Shown one piece after another: positions 12,000 to 22,927 of a DNA stretch of 64,000 bases. Origin of the DNA: Notamacropus eugenii. Its lineage: Eukaryota > Chordata > Mammalia > Diprotodontia > Macropodidae. The position numbers and the translations under genes were made by a program. The notes below the pieces were generated by a model. That model made no database searches. It was not told the DNA's origin and was given only the letters and a program-made list of their open reading frames with translations. How positions within the stretch are numbered: the first letter of the stretch is position 1; the number at the start of each line of letters is the position of its first letter. Where the stretch lies: NCBI RefSeq assembly GCF_028372415.1, contig NC_092878.1:137428250-137492249 (forward strand), read 5' to 3'.

Positions 12000-13340
12000 A
12001 ATTTTGTTTCTTAAGTTCAATTTAATGAAAAGCAAGCTATTAAATAAAAAGGCAAGTTTCTATGCAGCAGAAAAGGGATGGATACGTAACTGTAGGTCCC
12101 AGATTTTGCTGAGTTGTATATATAGCTTTTTAAAAAAGCATTTTACATAGTCAATGCAGAAATTTATTTTGAGGTCCTTCTAACACAATAAACACATACT
12201 AACCACAGTTATCAGAGACAGTCTGACTTCTTGAGTGTAGTGGGAAAGGAGCATCACATCATGATCATATGTATTTGTAACAAGGATTTTGTTTTTCTTT
12301 CATTCTTAATCGTGTTGCGGGGTAGGGAGAAGAAATGGTAGAGGGAGAGAAGGTGGACTTTGGCTAATTGAAAAATACAACAATTTAAAATTTTTTTTTA
12401 AATGAAGTATTTTCAGTGATTGAAGAAGAACCTGGTATAAACATTCATTCATTGTCTTAGAGTGACTTGGAAGATTTAAAAAATCTTTGCAACTAACAAA
12501 ACTTTTATTTGTTCAGTAATTGCCCACTCTTGTAAATATCTCACCACACCTAAAATTACCCACGTTTCCATGCTAACAGATTAAGAACCTAGTCATCTTT
12601 TTTCCATCACACCCATTTAGAGCACATGACCTGAAGCTCTCTGTGAGATTGGAAGGTAGGGGACAGAAGGGGTAGAATAATTCTATCCTTTTATCTAATG
12701 TATTTTAGACCTTGACTATAGGATCGCCTTAAGGAACGGAATATTTCCTTAGCTACCATCTCGGTCCATCCTTTGAAGGAAGCTTTGCTTACCTTCCAAA
12801 AGACAATGGTAATTGACATAGTAGCATGCCACAGTTTATAAAGCACTTCTTTTATCATTATCTCATTTCAATAGTGTGATGTGGCTGTCGAAAACATTCA
12901 AGGAGAAGACAAATACCCAATTAGAAATTCCTGGGAGACAAAACGCAAGAAAAGAATCAGCAATGAAACTCATGGTCTCACTTGTCTTTATACAAGTAAG
13001 AAGCAGGTTGAACTCTCTCAAATACTCAAATGCTTCTAGGATCTCACTAATTTGGAAGTTCCCTCCAAAGCTTGAAGATCAAAACCTACACATATCTATT
13101 CCTACTCTCATCTATATCCTCCCAAAAGTTCACTTCTGCAGATCTAAGCTTTTCTTATTTTCTCCCAACATCACAAGAGTACCGGTGGGGCTATCTACAT
13201 CATCCTTTCTTATTGACAACTGTCAAATTCATTCAGAGATGTTCAGGAGGCGTTTGACCTCCTGTCGTAGATATCACAGAACAATGCAGAATGATGCCAA
13301 AGGCTGGATTCTGGCTCTAAAAGGGTATACCAAGGGGTAT
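12000..13340. other. Intergenic, includes an unsupported 160-codon frame
   Basis: The longest open frame that is not in a simple repeat (12876-13358, +) begins here. Its residues match no family I know, no exon borders frame it, and its 3' end runs into a dispersed repeat. I treat it as a chance frame. Confidence 0.4.
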
Positions 13341-13342
13341 GC

Positions 13343-13560
13343 TGGAGCCAGCTCATAGATTGTTCAATTTTCTCTGTGAGCATTTATACCTTGGAAATTG
13401 GCAAACACTACAAATCAGGACTGGATTTATTGTTTTGTGGGTTGTCTAGACTTCATGTGATGGAGACATATTAATAATGTGCATTAAACTTGAAAATGGG
13501 TCCTACATTCTTTTTTTTTTAAGAGTCACTTGTTAACATTTATTAGCACACTCCTGGATA
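13343..13560 (+). mobile_element. Dispersed repeat, same family as 44475-44725
   Basis: Both copies share gagcatttataccttggaaa-like, aaatcaggactggatttat-like and ctagactt segments in the same order. Each is followed by a T-run and a gagtca-tgttaa-type ending. I cannot assign it to a class. Confidence 0.6.
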
Positions 13561-14109
13561 TATATCCTTATTTAAAAATGTTGCCCTGAAGGTATGAGCT
13601 CCCCAGGAAAAAAAGTACTCCAAGTTCCAGGTCAGCTGTGGGTGGGTAACCACTCAAACAATAGCTTATAATTCTATAAGTCCCTGTATTCTGAACAACT
13701 ACGAACCTCAGACAGTCTCTCTGCTCATGGTCAATGAGCTATGCCTATTTTTTTTTTTTACTAGCCAGTCTAAGGATTAGCAAATAACTTGTCAAGAGAA
13801 AATTCCTCCCATGCCTACCCAAGGTATACTCTGCCACCACTAGTGGGTGGATTCTAGTTTCTAAGCTGTTCTGATATCTGGTTCTCATGCAGAAAGCTCA
13901 CATGACCAGGAAAAATGTATTGAGAACATATGCATGAGAACACATGTAATAGAAGACCTCATAATATCTTTCTGTGTGTTTTTTCCATACAAAAATTCTT
14001 TCTTAAAAAAATTCTAGCTCTAGCTAACTAAAATATGTAATCTGGGTTTATTTTCTCTAGCTAAAATATATAATCAGGGTTTACGTAGTTTCATATAGCA
14101 GTAATTCGA

Positions 14110-14275
14110 ATGAAGAGAAGACAACTAGTGCTGGACCTGCAATACCTAGAGTTAAGTACTGCCTTTGATACTTACTAGCTATGTGATTGTGGCCATGTCA
14201 CTCAACCTTGGTTTCTTCATCTGCAAAATGGGGATAATATTATTACCTCCCTTGTTGACCTAGGCCTTAGCTAAT
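14110..14275 (+). mobile_element. CORE-SINE (MIR-type)
   Basis: Hallmarks: gatacttactagctatgtga, cttcatctgcaaaatgggga, taatattattacctccc. Confidence 0.7.
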
Positions 14276-14596
14276 GAGCTGTGTTAGATTCACTGGAATA
14301 CCAGAAGTTGAATCAAAAAAAAAAAGAAGTTGAATCTCCACAGATAGGTAGGGTAAGGTATTAGATTCACAGTTCTATAGAGTTTCTTTAGCAGATTTCC
14401 CTTAAAACGAATGTAAGGGCATAAGATCCCCACTGAGGGATTAAGCAGGAAGTCAAGTAAACATTCTAGTCCTAAGCTAAAGAAGGATTTCTGAGACACA
14501 GGCCTGAATGTCCAGGAAATACAGTGATAAAAATAGAATTAAACCCGAAAGTACCAAAGAAATAATGCCTGGGACAAAGAATTTAGCTCCATTGCT

Positions 14597-14883
14597 AAGG
14601 AAGGAAGGAAGGAAGGAAGGAAGGAAGGAAGGAAGGAAGGAAGGAAGGAAGGAAGGAAGGAAGGAAGGAAGGAAGGAAGGAAGGAAGGGAGAGAGGGAGG
14701 GAGGGAGGAAGGAAGGAAGGAAGGAAGGAAGGAAGGAAGGAAGGAAGGAAGGAAGGAAGGAAGGAAGGAAGGAAGGAAGGAAGGAAGGAAGGAAGGAAGA
14801 AAGGAAGGAAGGAAGGAAGGGAGGGAGGAAGAAGGAAGGGAGGGAGGTAGGGAGGAAGGAAGGGAGGGAGGGAGGAAGGAAGA
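14597..14883. repeat. (GGAA)n tetranucleotide tract, about 290 bases
   Basis: Nearly uninterrupted GGAA units, with GGGA-rich interruptions near 14690-14708 and 14820-14880. The long frames here on both strands (KEGRKEGR and FLPSFLPS types) are repeat artefacts. Long GGAA runs can bind ETS-family factors in mammals; no function is shown here. Confidence 0.95.
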
Positions 14884-14899
14884 GCAATGACCTGTTGTG

Positions 14900-17100
14900 A
14901 CTTCCTCAGCAGCAATCATCAACGGTACCGCATACCCAAGCTGCTAGAGTCTAAAAGCCTAGGTTTCTGAAGTCAAGAAATGATTTTAATACAAACTTTA
15001 TATAATCCAGTTCAGAAGTTAAGACCTGTCCCGTGCAGGAAATCTTAAAGCTTTTCTTCCTTCTGGATCCCTTTGTGATCTCCCCTAAATCCAGCCCAGC
15101 CCAGCCCAGGGCTGTTCTCTGTCTTCTCTTTCCTGCTTCCACTTGTATTCCCAGATACAGTCCCTTCTCATTCCCTTGATTATTGAGCTCTTACTGAGAG
15201 GTTCTCTTGGTTTCATTCTCTTATTTCTGTCCTTGTTCAGGCAGAATAATCTCTGGACCCTCCTTTCTCCAGATCTCTGCTCCTGGTTCCTTGTCCTGCT
15301 AAGTGATCCATCACTTCATTTCTCCATTATATTCTCACCATATACTTTCATGACTCTAGCCCCTCTGACTCTATTCTGCTTTTATTATTTATCACTAGGA
15401 GTAAACTAGGATTAAAATTTGGTTTTTATTCATCCCAATGGCAAGCCTCTTGAAGGCTTCCCCATCTCTAAGGGGATGGGGGGGAGTGGATTAAATGATC
15501 CCTAATGTCTATCTGTTTCAACTTTAACATTCTGTGACCTTACGAAATGTTGTAGCTGATAGTGATGGTAGATCTGCTGGGTAGACTGTATTAATTGGGG
15601 GAAGGAGGAGGATGCTATTTGTCACTCCTCAATCAACAATCTCTCCACTTGTCTTCCATGAATTCACTAAGGATAATGGAGTGACTGCCATCTATTCAAA
15701 AGTATGATTATATTGCTGGGAATGAGTTCCAAGGGAGCTGACACAAAAGACCTCTTGTTCCAGGTGTCCAGGCTAAGGCACCTGGACACCAGAGCCATGG
15801 GGACTACCTTTGCTGTGCTCACCCATCAGGTCCTCCCCTGGCCATTTCCCAGGACCATCTTTAGGGAAGACCCAGTAGGTCACACTGTTTATCTATCATG
15901 TTCCATGTCTCAAGTGACAAAGGGTTCTCAGAATGTCGAGTGATAGAGAGTTCTCAGAACGTCAAGTAAACAGGTTCTAAGTGTCCTCCCCCAAGAATGT
16001 TAGCTTGTTGCTAAGGTATCCTCTCAACTACAGAGCCAAACAGGCTTTATGCAGTGAGAGCCAAGAGGGTAACTTGGAAGAAACAGTTCATTGAGAGACA
16101 CCTATATTTCTCTGGAAGCAGCTGCCTCTGGGCTGTCCCTACTATTTAAAGAGCCTGAACTCTGAGAGACATAAAGATTTATGAATCTCAGGCTATTTTC
16201 ATAGAGTGACCAGAAGAAAAGTGCAAGCTGGGATTCCCATCTGCTTTAAGGATTGTCCTCAGGTACTTTTTGAAACTCCTTTCCCATTAAAACTTGTTTT
16301 GGAAATTGTTTAGATGCAGTTAAGTGGCTGATCTAAAGGGACAGATTTTATTCCAACAGAAGAGGGAGGAAAGTGAAATAATTTCATTATAAGAAGGTAA
16401 GAGGTGGTCTCCATAAAAATTCACCTTTAGAAAGAACATACTTTACTGGAAGGTGATTACGTTGGAGGGAAAGAGAATTCATTCTGTAGGAAGAATATTT
16501 TCGTACCCATTCTCTGTACAAGAAATTTGTTTTTACATTCCTGAGTATTCCCAATATCATCCACTTATCATTTTAAACTATTTAGAATTACATTATACAT
16601 GAGTGGGGAAGAGTAATGCAGGAAATCCCCTCTGCACAAACTTTGGGTTGTGGTCCAAAAGGCTATTTAAGATTGAGTTGCTTGGAATACAGAATGTATT
16701 TTCCTATAGAAAGAATGTCATAAATAGCCAATTCACAAAAGATTTTTGTCCATAAGAAATTGGAAACAGAGAACCATTTATAGTGTTTGAAGGAAGATTA
16801 ACCACTATTTCTGACATTTCTATGGAGAAATGAATTTGAAGTTCCATCACAACTCTCCCCCCACACCCATATACACACATCTGTCCCATTTACAGTAGTA
16901 GCAGGTTCTGTTTCAGCATAGCAGAGATGGAATATGCTGTGAGCAGGGGAGAGAAAAAGGTAGCATGAGTACTTCTGGGCACCAATAACCTATTAAACTC
17001 TCCATGTTTGCATAAGAGAATATCTAAGTCAATCACTCCCTAAGTGTTCTGAATTGGAATCAATCTGCAGTTACAGGTGGGGGACAAGGAAGTAGGGAAA
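14900..17100. other. Intergenic, no gene seen
   Basis: No exon or clear transposon. A perfect 10-base hairpin lies at 15763-15790 and an imperfect direct repeat at about 15920-15970. A weak LTR-like look near 16080-16300 was not accepted. Confidence 0.4.
15763..15790. repeat. Perfect 10-base inverted repeat
   Basis: Arm ggtgtccagg (15763-15772), loop ctaaggca, arm cctggacacc (15781-15790). It is GC-rich and could fold. Confidence 0.8.
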
Positions 17101-17138
17101 GTGATGAGAAATTGAAGGTTGCCTTTCCTGTCCCCTCT

Positions 17139-17357
17139 TTATATATATGCGTATGTATATACATAATATACATATGTATGTATATATATTCATTCATTCA
17201 TTTATTTATATTTATATGTGTGCATATGTATATATACTTATATGGGTGTATTATATATACACATATATATATATTTTTATATTTGTGTGTATGTATATAC
17301 ACATATATGTATATATATTTATATGTGTGTATATATATGCATATATACATATATATG
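17139..17357. repeat. TA/TATG/TGTA-rich simple repeat
   Basis: About 220 bases of tatatg, tgtgtata and attcattcattt units. The Y/I-rich frames it yields on the + strand are not genes. Confidence 0.9.
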
Positions 17358-17369
17358 CTTTCATAAGGT

Positions 17370-17990
17370 GGGGACTACAGCTACCACCTTCTAACACCTT
17401 CCATTTAATGAGTAGTCTTCATAAAACATCAAGTTCAAAGAGAGATATTAGATATTACAGATGTATCATCACCCCACTTTGGGCTCACTCCCCCAATCCA
17501 CATTTGTATCGATAGGTTGGACCTCCATAAGGGTAATTGTTCCTTCAGGTTCTCAGGATGACTCCTAATGCTACTACCACTGGGTGTCCCATTAACTCTC
17601 CTACAAAAACATAAGAGTTGGTGGGAATAAGAGAGTTCCTCTCAGACCCTCATTTAAGGAGTGGTCATCTCTTCATTTCCCACTCAGCTGAACACCTCTG
17701 AACTTCATAATGCTCTCTGGAGTCTCATCATCCTAATCCTACAAGATAAAATCAACTATATTTCCTGGGTACCCCCTGTCCCTGGTCCATCTACTTCCCT
17801 CTGATTGGAGAAGATAGACAGTGAAGAGTTCCCCCTAGATCTTCCATTGAAGAAGAATATTGAGGATAAACAGCTCTTCATTTCCCAACTGGCTTCATTC
17901 TTCTGGACTTCATCATCACCCCCCCAGAAGATGTCCCTTCCTAGCCCTCACTCTCACTTTTCAGTTTCTTATTACATACTGCCTTTCCCC
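17370..17990. other. Intergenic, nothing recognised
   Basis: No gene; overlapping short frames at 17805-18048 are not supported. Confidence 0.4.
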
Positions 17991-18098
17991 CCTTGTGAGC
18001 TCCTCAAGGGTGAGGACTATCTTTTGCTTTTGTGTCTCTAGCATTTAGTGCCTGGCACATAGTAGGCACTTAATAAATATTCGTTGACTGACTGAGGG
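17990..18098 (+). mobile_element. L2 LINE terminal fragment
   Basis: Ends in the L2 signature ctagcatttagtgcctggca, catagtaggcacttaataaa, ttgactga. Confidence 0.75.
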
Positions 18099-18524
18099 GA
18101 GAATAGGTACAAATAAAATATAGATGTAGTAGGTGCATGTGACCAAAACAACTCATAACTCTGGAAATTCATGATTTCTTCTTTCCCCAGAGAAGATGAG
18201 TAGCCCTGTGTTTTTCCTGATGAATTATACATTGGGTCACTGGTCAAATGGTCCCAATACTTCTACCAAGATCTCCTGAGCTTGTGAATAGGTGGCAATA
18301 TAATAATAACCTATAGCACCAATTCTGAGCTTGTAGATGACCCAGGCTGGCTATCATAGTCTCCTGTGGGAGGGAATAGTCTCCATTACCTTTGGAGGTT
18401 CTACAATGAGGTTATGGAAAGTATTGCCTCTGGGTTTGGTTCTCTCTCATCATCCTGCAGAGAAGTTCCCATGTGACTGGAATACACTTGAGTTTCCTGA
18501 CCCTTTGGTGGGTACCAATATCCA

Positions 18525-18617
18525 GCCCTCCCTCACTTAAATCCAATTCACTTGCATGTAATGGTGTCACCTTCCTGATGTCATGGTCCTCTTCTAGAAC
18601 AGAGAACAAACAACCAC
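18525..18617 (+). mobile_element. Composite SINE body fragment (WSINE/WALLSI-like)
   Basis: Contains ccctccctcacttaaatcca, attcacttgcatgtaatggt, and tgatgtcatggtcctcttct, followed by an aacagagaacaaacaa tail. Confidence 0.7.
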
Positions 18618-18675
18618 CAATATCCTACTCTATCCTTATTACAATTAATATCTCCTGAGCTATTTTTATTTCCTT

Positions 18676-18930
18676 CCTAGGCAGCTAGGTGACACTGGGT
18701 CTTGAGTTAGGAAAAACTGAATTTGGATCCTGCCTCAGACACTTAATAACTGTGTGACCTGAGCAAGTCACTTAACCTTTGTTTGCCTTAGTTTCCTCAA
18801 CTATAAAATTGGGATAGTACTAGCACCTACTATGCAGTGTTGTTGGGAGTACTGAATGAAATATTTGTGAAGTACTTAGCATAGTATCTCACGTATAGTA
18901 AGAGTTTCATAAATGCTTGTTTTCTTCCTA
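18676..18930 (+). mobile_element. CORE-SINE with tRNA-type head, near full length
   Basis: Head ctaggcagctaggtgacac; middle cctcagacacttaataactg and gagcaagtcacttaacc; end gtgaagtacttagcatagt. Confidence 0.8.
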
Positions 18931-19154
18931 TCTACCTCTGTCAATCCCTCTGCAACAGATAAGTAGGCCCATTTTCTCAGTCTTATTACCTGATTCTTTG
19001 TCATTACTTTTCCCTTTCTCATCAAGAAGCTAACTCCCCAACAGCAGATAGATGGTTCTGGTGTGTTATCCTTTGTAGGGAAGGTCCTGATCATTTTCTG
19101 AGTCTACTTTGTAAAGGAAAAATTGCTCAGGGATCTGTCTGTCTCTTTCTCTTT

Positions 19155-19263
19155 TAAGTGAATCTGGACCAAGATCACACAGCTAGTAAGTTTCTGAAGT
19201 CACATTTGAACTCAGGTTCTCCTGACTCCAGGGCCAGTGCTCTATCTACTGTGCCACCTAACT
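19155..19263 (-). mobile_element. tRNA-derived SINE head, reversed
   Basis: Contains aagatcacacagctagtaag, tttgaactcaggttctcctg and gctctatctactgtgccacc. Confidence 0.75.
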
Positions 19264-19929
19264 TTCCCCTCTGCTAAGGGACATCTGTCTCTTTATGTCC
19301 TTCTTCTATCCTCCTGGTCTGAACTCAGCAGGCTCCTGACTCAGGCTGGGGTCTGTTGGTTGGTGTGTGGTTGTGTTTCAGCAGATTGCTGCTGAACTCA
19401 ATCAATCTTAGCTCACTGGGAGGTCCTTAGGATTCAGAATGATTGAGTGGCTGACTCTCCTTTGTCCTTGGTCTCCTGCCCTGGTAATTCCATGTGGGAG
19501 GCTAAAGGTTGGAACCAAGCTGCCACTCTGCTCCTGGACGCAGATCTAATCAGCAAAGTTTCTGGAACTTGATCCTTGCTGTGTACACAGTTATGGGAGA
19601 GGATGCTCAGAGCTGAGACAGCTTCTCTCCGTCCTGGATCTGTCACCTGAGAGACAAAGCTACTAGATGGCCCTTGTAATGATTACCCACCCTAGTGCTG
19701 TCCTCCCTTGTGCTGTCCCTCTGTGCCAGAATGTTCCCCAACCCCACCCCAGTCTGATTAGCTCTCCTGATAAGAGTTCAAAGGAGATAAAGATCTCCTT
19801 TATAGGAATTTGTAGGAGAACATGGACAACAGCAATCCAGGATAAGGCATGGATTGGTTCTAGCCTGCTCTGTTGGAAGGGGCATCTGCTTGGCTGAGGC
19901 CACAAATTTATTAACATATCAGAGTAATA

Positions 19930-20315
19930 ACTAAAATACTTCAAGCAGTGTTCAAATATTGTTTGGTGAGTTTGAAAATCTTAGTTTCTGAGTAATTAAT
20001 AATTTTATTAATTATGGCTAGCAAATAATAAAAGGATAGTCAATTGGTCTTGCAAACCAAAAGACCCCTCCTGGAGGTCTTGACCTTATAAATAACCTTG
20101 AAAGAGTGAGTGTTACCAACAAGCTGACTTAACTGCGATCATTCGGTCTTGGACAAAAAGACTCACATGTGCCCAGAGCACCTCTGCCTAGGGCAATCTA
20201 GACAAAGAGGATCCACTTCTACTCTAAACTTTCCCAGTTGGGTGGGATCTGAACAGATTGAAGAGAGTGTTAAATCCAATCTCATTATCATCCCTATTCT
20301 TCAGGAGCCATTTGA
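19930..20315 (-). mobile_element. LTR fossil, same family as 21045-21535, reversed
   Basis: Read on the - strand it shares with the LTR at 21045-21535 a tttgtctagatt-ccctag segment, an aggaggggtct segment after a TATA-like box, and an aattaataaaat polyadenylation region, in the same order. It is diverged and looks like a solitary LTR. Ends are approximate. Confidence 0.55.
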
Positions 20316-21044
20316 CGTAGTAGAGAATGAGGAAATAGGAAAGGAGAAAATCCTGGATCTTCCCAATAATAACAATTGATTATTTAATAACCATTTCTCT
20401 CAATTTTTACTTGTGGAACAATTCCTAAAAATAATTCAGTAAGTTGCTTTAATTTCACACCATGCATAGAATTGTATCCTTATAATTCTTGTATAATGAG
20501 GACAAACAGTACAATAGAAAAAGAAAATGCGTATCGTCTTTCAAGGGGAACACTACCATTTTCACAGGACAAGGAAAAGAGTTTCAGTGACTTCTTTACT
20601 GGAGAATTTCTTTTGTTAATTCTTTGGTGACTAAACTTTCTTCAAGGCATAGCTTAGGTACCATCCAATATGATAAGCTTTTCATGTAAGCTTTCTTTTC
20701 AGGCGATCACCTTTATACTTTAATCCCATGGATGTGACAGATAAGGTCTGCCAGTACCTTCTTTTTCTCACTGGATTGGCCTTCAGTCCGCTCCTCAAAT
20801 CAGATCCAGGTTCCTTTTTTTTTTTCTGCCCAGAGTGGGGACAGGGGAGCGGAGGACGGTACAGACCACAACCATATGACTATGACTCCCTCCACTGCTC
20901 ACTCTCAGGATCCTGGAGAAGAAAAATGACTTTTTCTCTCATATTAACCACCAGTTATTGAATTAGGACCAAAGTTTTTTCCCTTTCCTATCTCCCCATT
21001 TAGAAATCAACCCCTGCAAGGTTTTCAGGCAATCTTTGAAGTGA

Positions 21045-21535
21045 AAGTTTGATAATGGGAGAGAAAACTCAGATCTGTTCAAAAAGTAAGGCAATTTTAG
21101 TTTAGGTAAATTGATAGATTCCAGCCCATTTTACTCAGACCAGTCTGGGTAAAAATGGATTCCCCTTTTGTCTAGATTACCCTAGAATAGATGAGGGAAT
21201 ATGGGTCTAATAGATAAGCCTCTCTGACCAGAGTCACTTTCCCTAGCCCTTCATTAGAATAACCCCGCCTCACATTATAATATTCATTCTTCTCGTTAAC
21301 TGTTAACCAATCAGAGCTGACTTCCACCCTCAGCAGTACCTACTCCTCCAAAGGCATATAAGCATTGAGTGGATGTCAGGAGGGGTCTCTGGCATTCGCG
21401 AGTACAATTGACCCTTTTGTTAATTCTATGCTAGCATGATTAATAAAATGATTAATTTACCAGAGACTACGCCTCTTGAACTTTTGGGGTAAAGCTGGTG
21501 TGTACTACTTGTCCCTGTAGCTCCTGAGCCTCCAG
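21045..21535 (+). mobile_element. Solitary LTR fossil of an endogenous retrovirus
   Basis: It shows LTR architecture: a CCAAT box (accaatcagagctgac, about 21305), a TATA-like box (gcatataagc, about 21354) about 40 bases downstream, and an AATAAA (about 21441) about 85 bases after that, with a U5-like end. No internal retroviral genes flank it. Ends are approximate. Confidence 0.6.
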
Positions 21536-21989
21536 CCATCGACATCATTAACTTTTAAAGAGTAAACGATAAGGCAGAAGCAATCATAATTACATTTACT
21601 CAGAAGAAAGCAAAAACGAATAATAAAAAGATAACTGTCCACTAAACTAGGATCACATTCTCCCATTAATGCACACAACGGAGGAAAATAGACACACAAA
21701 TTACAGAAATTTAGCAGACACATGAGTTTAAAAAAAAACAAAAACAACTCATATGCCTGAGGCAACTCAGGAATTTGAAGAGCATGCATTGATATCTAGT
21801 TCTCTTTAGGGAATAGTCTGCACATGTATCACCTGCCAGGCAGAAACTTGTAGATCCAGGTCCAACACAAACTTTACAAAGGCCACTTGGGCAAATATGT
21901 AATTATCTAAATAAACCATACTTTTAAACATAATATACCCCAAATCATCATTTCATAAAGAAAGAAGTAAGAAGCAGGGCATTTTACAT

Positions 21990-22360
21990 AACGAATATTG
22001 GGCTTGTAGTTGGAAAGCCTGAGCTTGAGCTCTGGTGTTTCTACTTATGAGATGGGTAACCTAAGATAAATTACTCCTCTGGACCTCCATTTACTCATCT
22101 GTTAAATGGGAAGATCAGACTTTATGATCTTTCGAGTCAGAATAGTTATGGGAATTCACAGGATCATAGGTGTTTCAACATAGATAAAAAAGATCTCAGA
22201 AACGACTTAGTTCAGCATCTTCATTTTCCAGATAAGGACATTGAAGTTCAGAGAGAAGTTAAGTAATATGTCCAAAGTCGCAGATAATATTCCTCAGAGG
22301 CAGGATTTAAATATAAGTCCTTTTTATTTAGTCAGTATCTTTCCACTGGATCATTTCCCT
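21990..22360 (+). mobile_element. MIR-type SINE followed by an old reversed MIR-like piece
   Basis: 21995-22140 carries gggtaacctaagataaatta and atttactcatctgttaaatg (forward). 22150-22360 carries ttttccagataaggacattg and agttaagtaatatgtccaaa, which read as the reverse of an old CORE-type repeat. Confidence 0.6.
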
Positions 22361-22698
22361 TCTGATTATGTAACACTAAAATATAATTGTTTGCAAATTG
22401 ACTAAATCTACAAAGCATGCTTTAAAGACAAGCATCGCATATATTTCTGTTTTCCTTCCAAATTTCCAAATTTCCCAGGGCAAAGTTTTCTTATTGTTCT
22501 AAACTTCCCAGAAATTTTACTTCTCAGATGAGGATTGTCAATGAAATTGTCAGAGAGCTAAGTGCAACTGCAACGTTCCTGTTCCACACAATGTGGGGTA
22601 TCAGTCATCAAACTAATAATGACAGAAATGTGGAAAAGGAATTAGGACATATCATGCATCTTCCAGTTATGATGACTGTTGGCATTCTGTGATTTCAG

Positions 22699-22800
22699 TG
22701 TCTGATCCATCCAACATGGAAATCCTTTCCCAGTGGGGCTGATCCAGGGTGTGTAGCCCCAGAAGTTTGGTGTTGACTTGGAGAAAGCAAAAGAGACACC
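22699..22800 (+). promoter_or_regulatory. Probable C4orf17 5' UTR segment with a short uORF
   Basis: A candidate acceptor (gatttcag, ending at 22698) precedes the start codon by 102 bases. An upstream ATG at 22716 opens an 8-codon frame that stops at TGA 22740-22742, 58 bases before the main ATG. If this segment is in the mRNA, the uORF could lower translation of the main frame. The acceptor is inferred, not proven. Confidence 0.4.
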
Positions 22801-22927
22801 ATGAACATCAACTTCAAATCCCAGCCTGACCCATTAATTGGCCATGAAACTTCTTCTGTGAGCAGAAATGCAAATTGTTTTCTAGTGAGACACACCCCCC
22901 ATCCCCGGAGAGTCTGTCACATTAAAG
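22801..22927 (+). CDS. C4orf17: C4orf17 coding exon 1 (start codon exon)
   Basis: The ATG at 22801 begins [11 protein letters not shown] and the exon ends in [12 protein letters not shown] plus one base of a Gly codon before gtaagt at 22928. The human protein starts MNLNP and carries the same [12 protein letters not shown] segment at the same distance (42 residues), which fixes this start. The exon probably begins at 22699, after a ttcag acceptor, giving about 100 bases of 5' UTR in this exon. Confidence 0.9.

Noticed and set aside
12876-13358. 160-codon open frame on the + strand
   Set aside because: No recognisable domain, no splice or promoter context, and its 3' end runs into a dispersed repeat. 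Length alone is not enough in A/T-rich intergenic DNA.
14477-14922. Long frames on both strands with KEGR or FLPS repeats
   Set aside because: They are translations of the GGAA microsatellite, which lacks stop codons in several frames.
16080-16330. Possible LTR (TATA-like ctatttaaag, later attaaaac)
   Set aside because: No second copy in the window and no clear ends or polyadenylation signal at the expected distance.
17112-17515. Tyr/Ile-rich frames that look like membrane proteins
   Set aside because: Produced by TA/TG simple repeat, not by a gene.
1-22000. ADH-family exons, expected upstream of C4orf17 by synteny
   Set aside because: I looked for dehydrogenase-like exons on both strands and saw none; the ADH genes probably lie further left.
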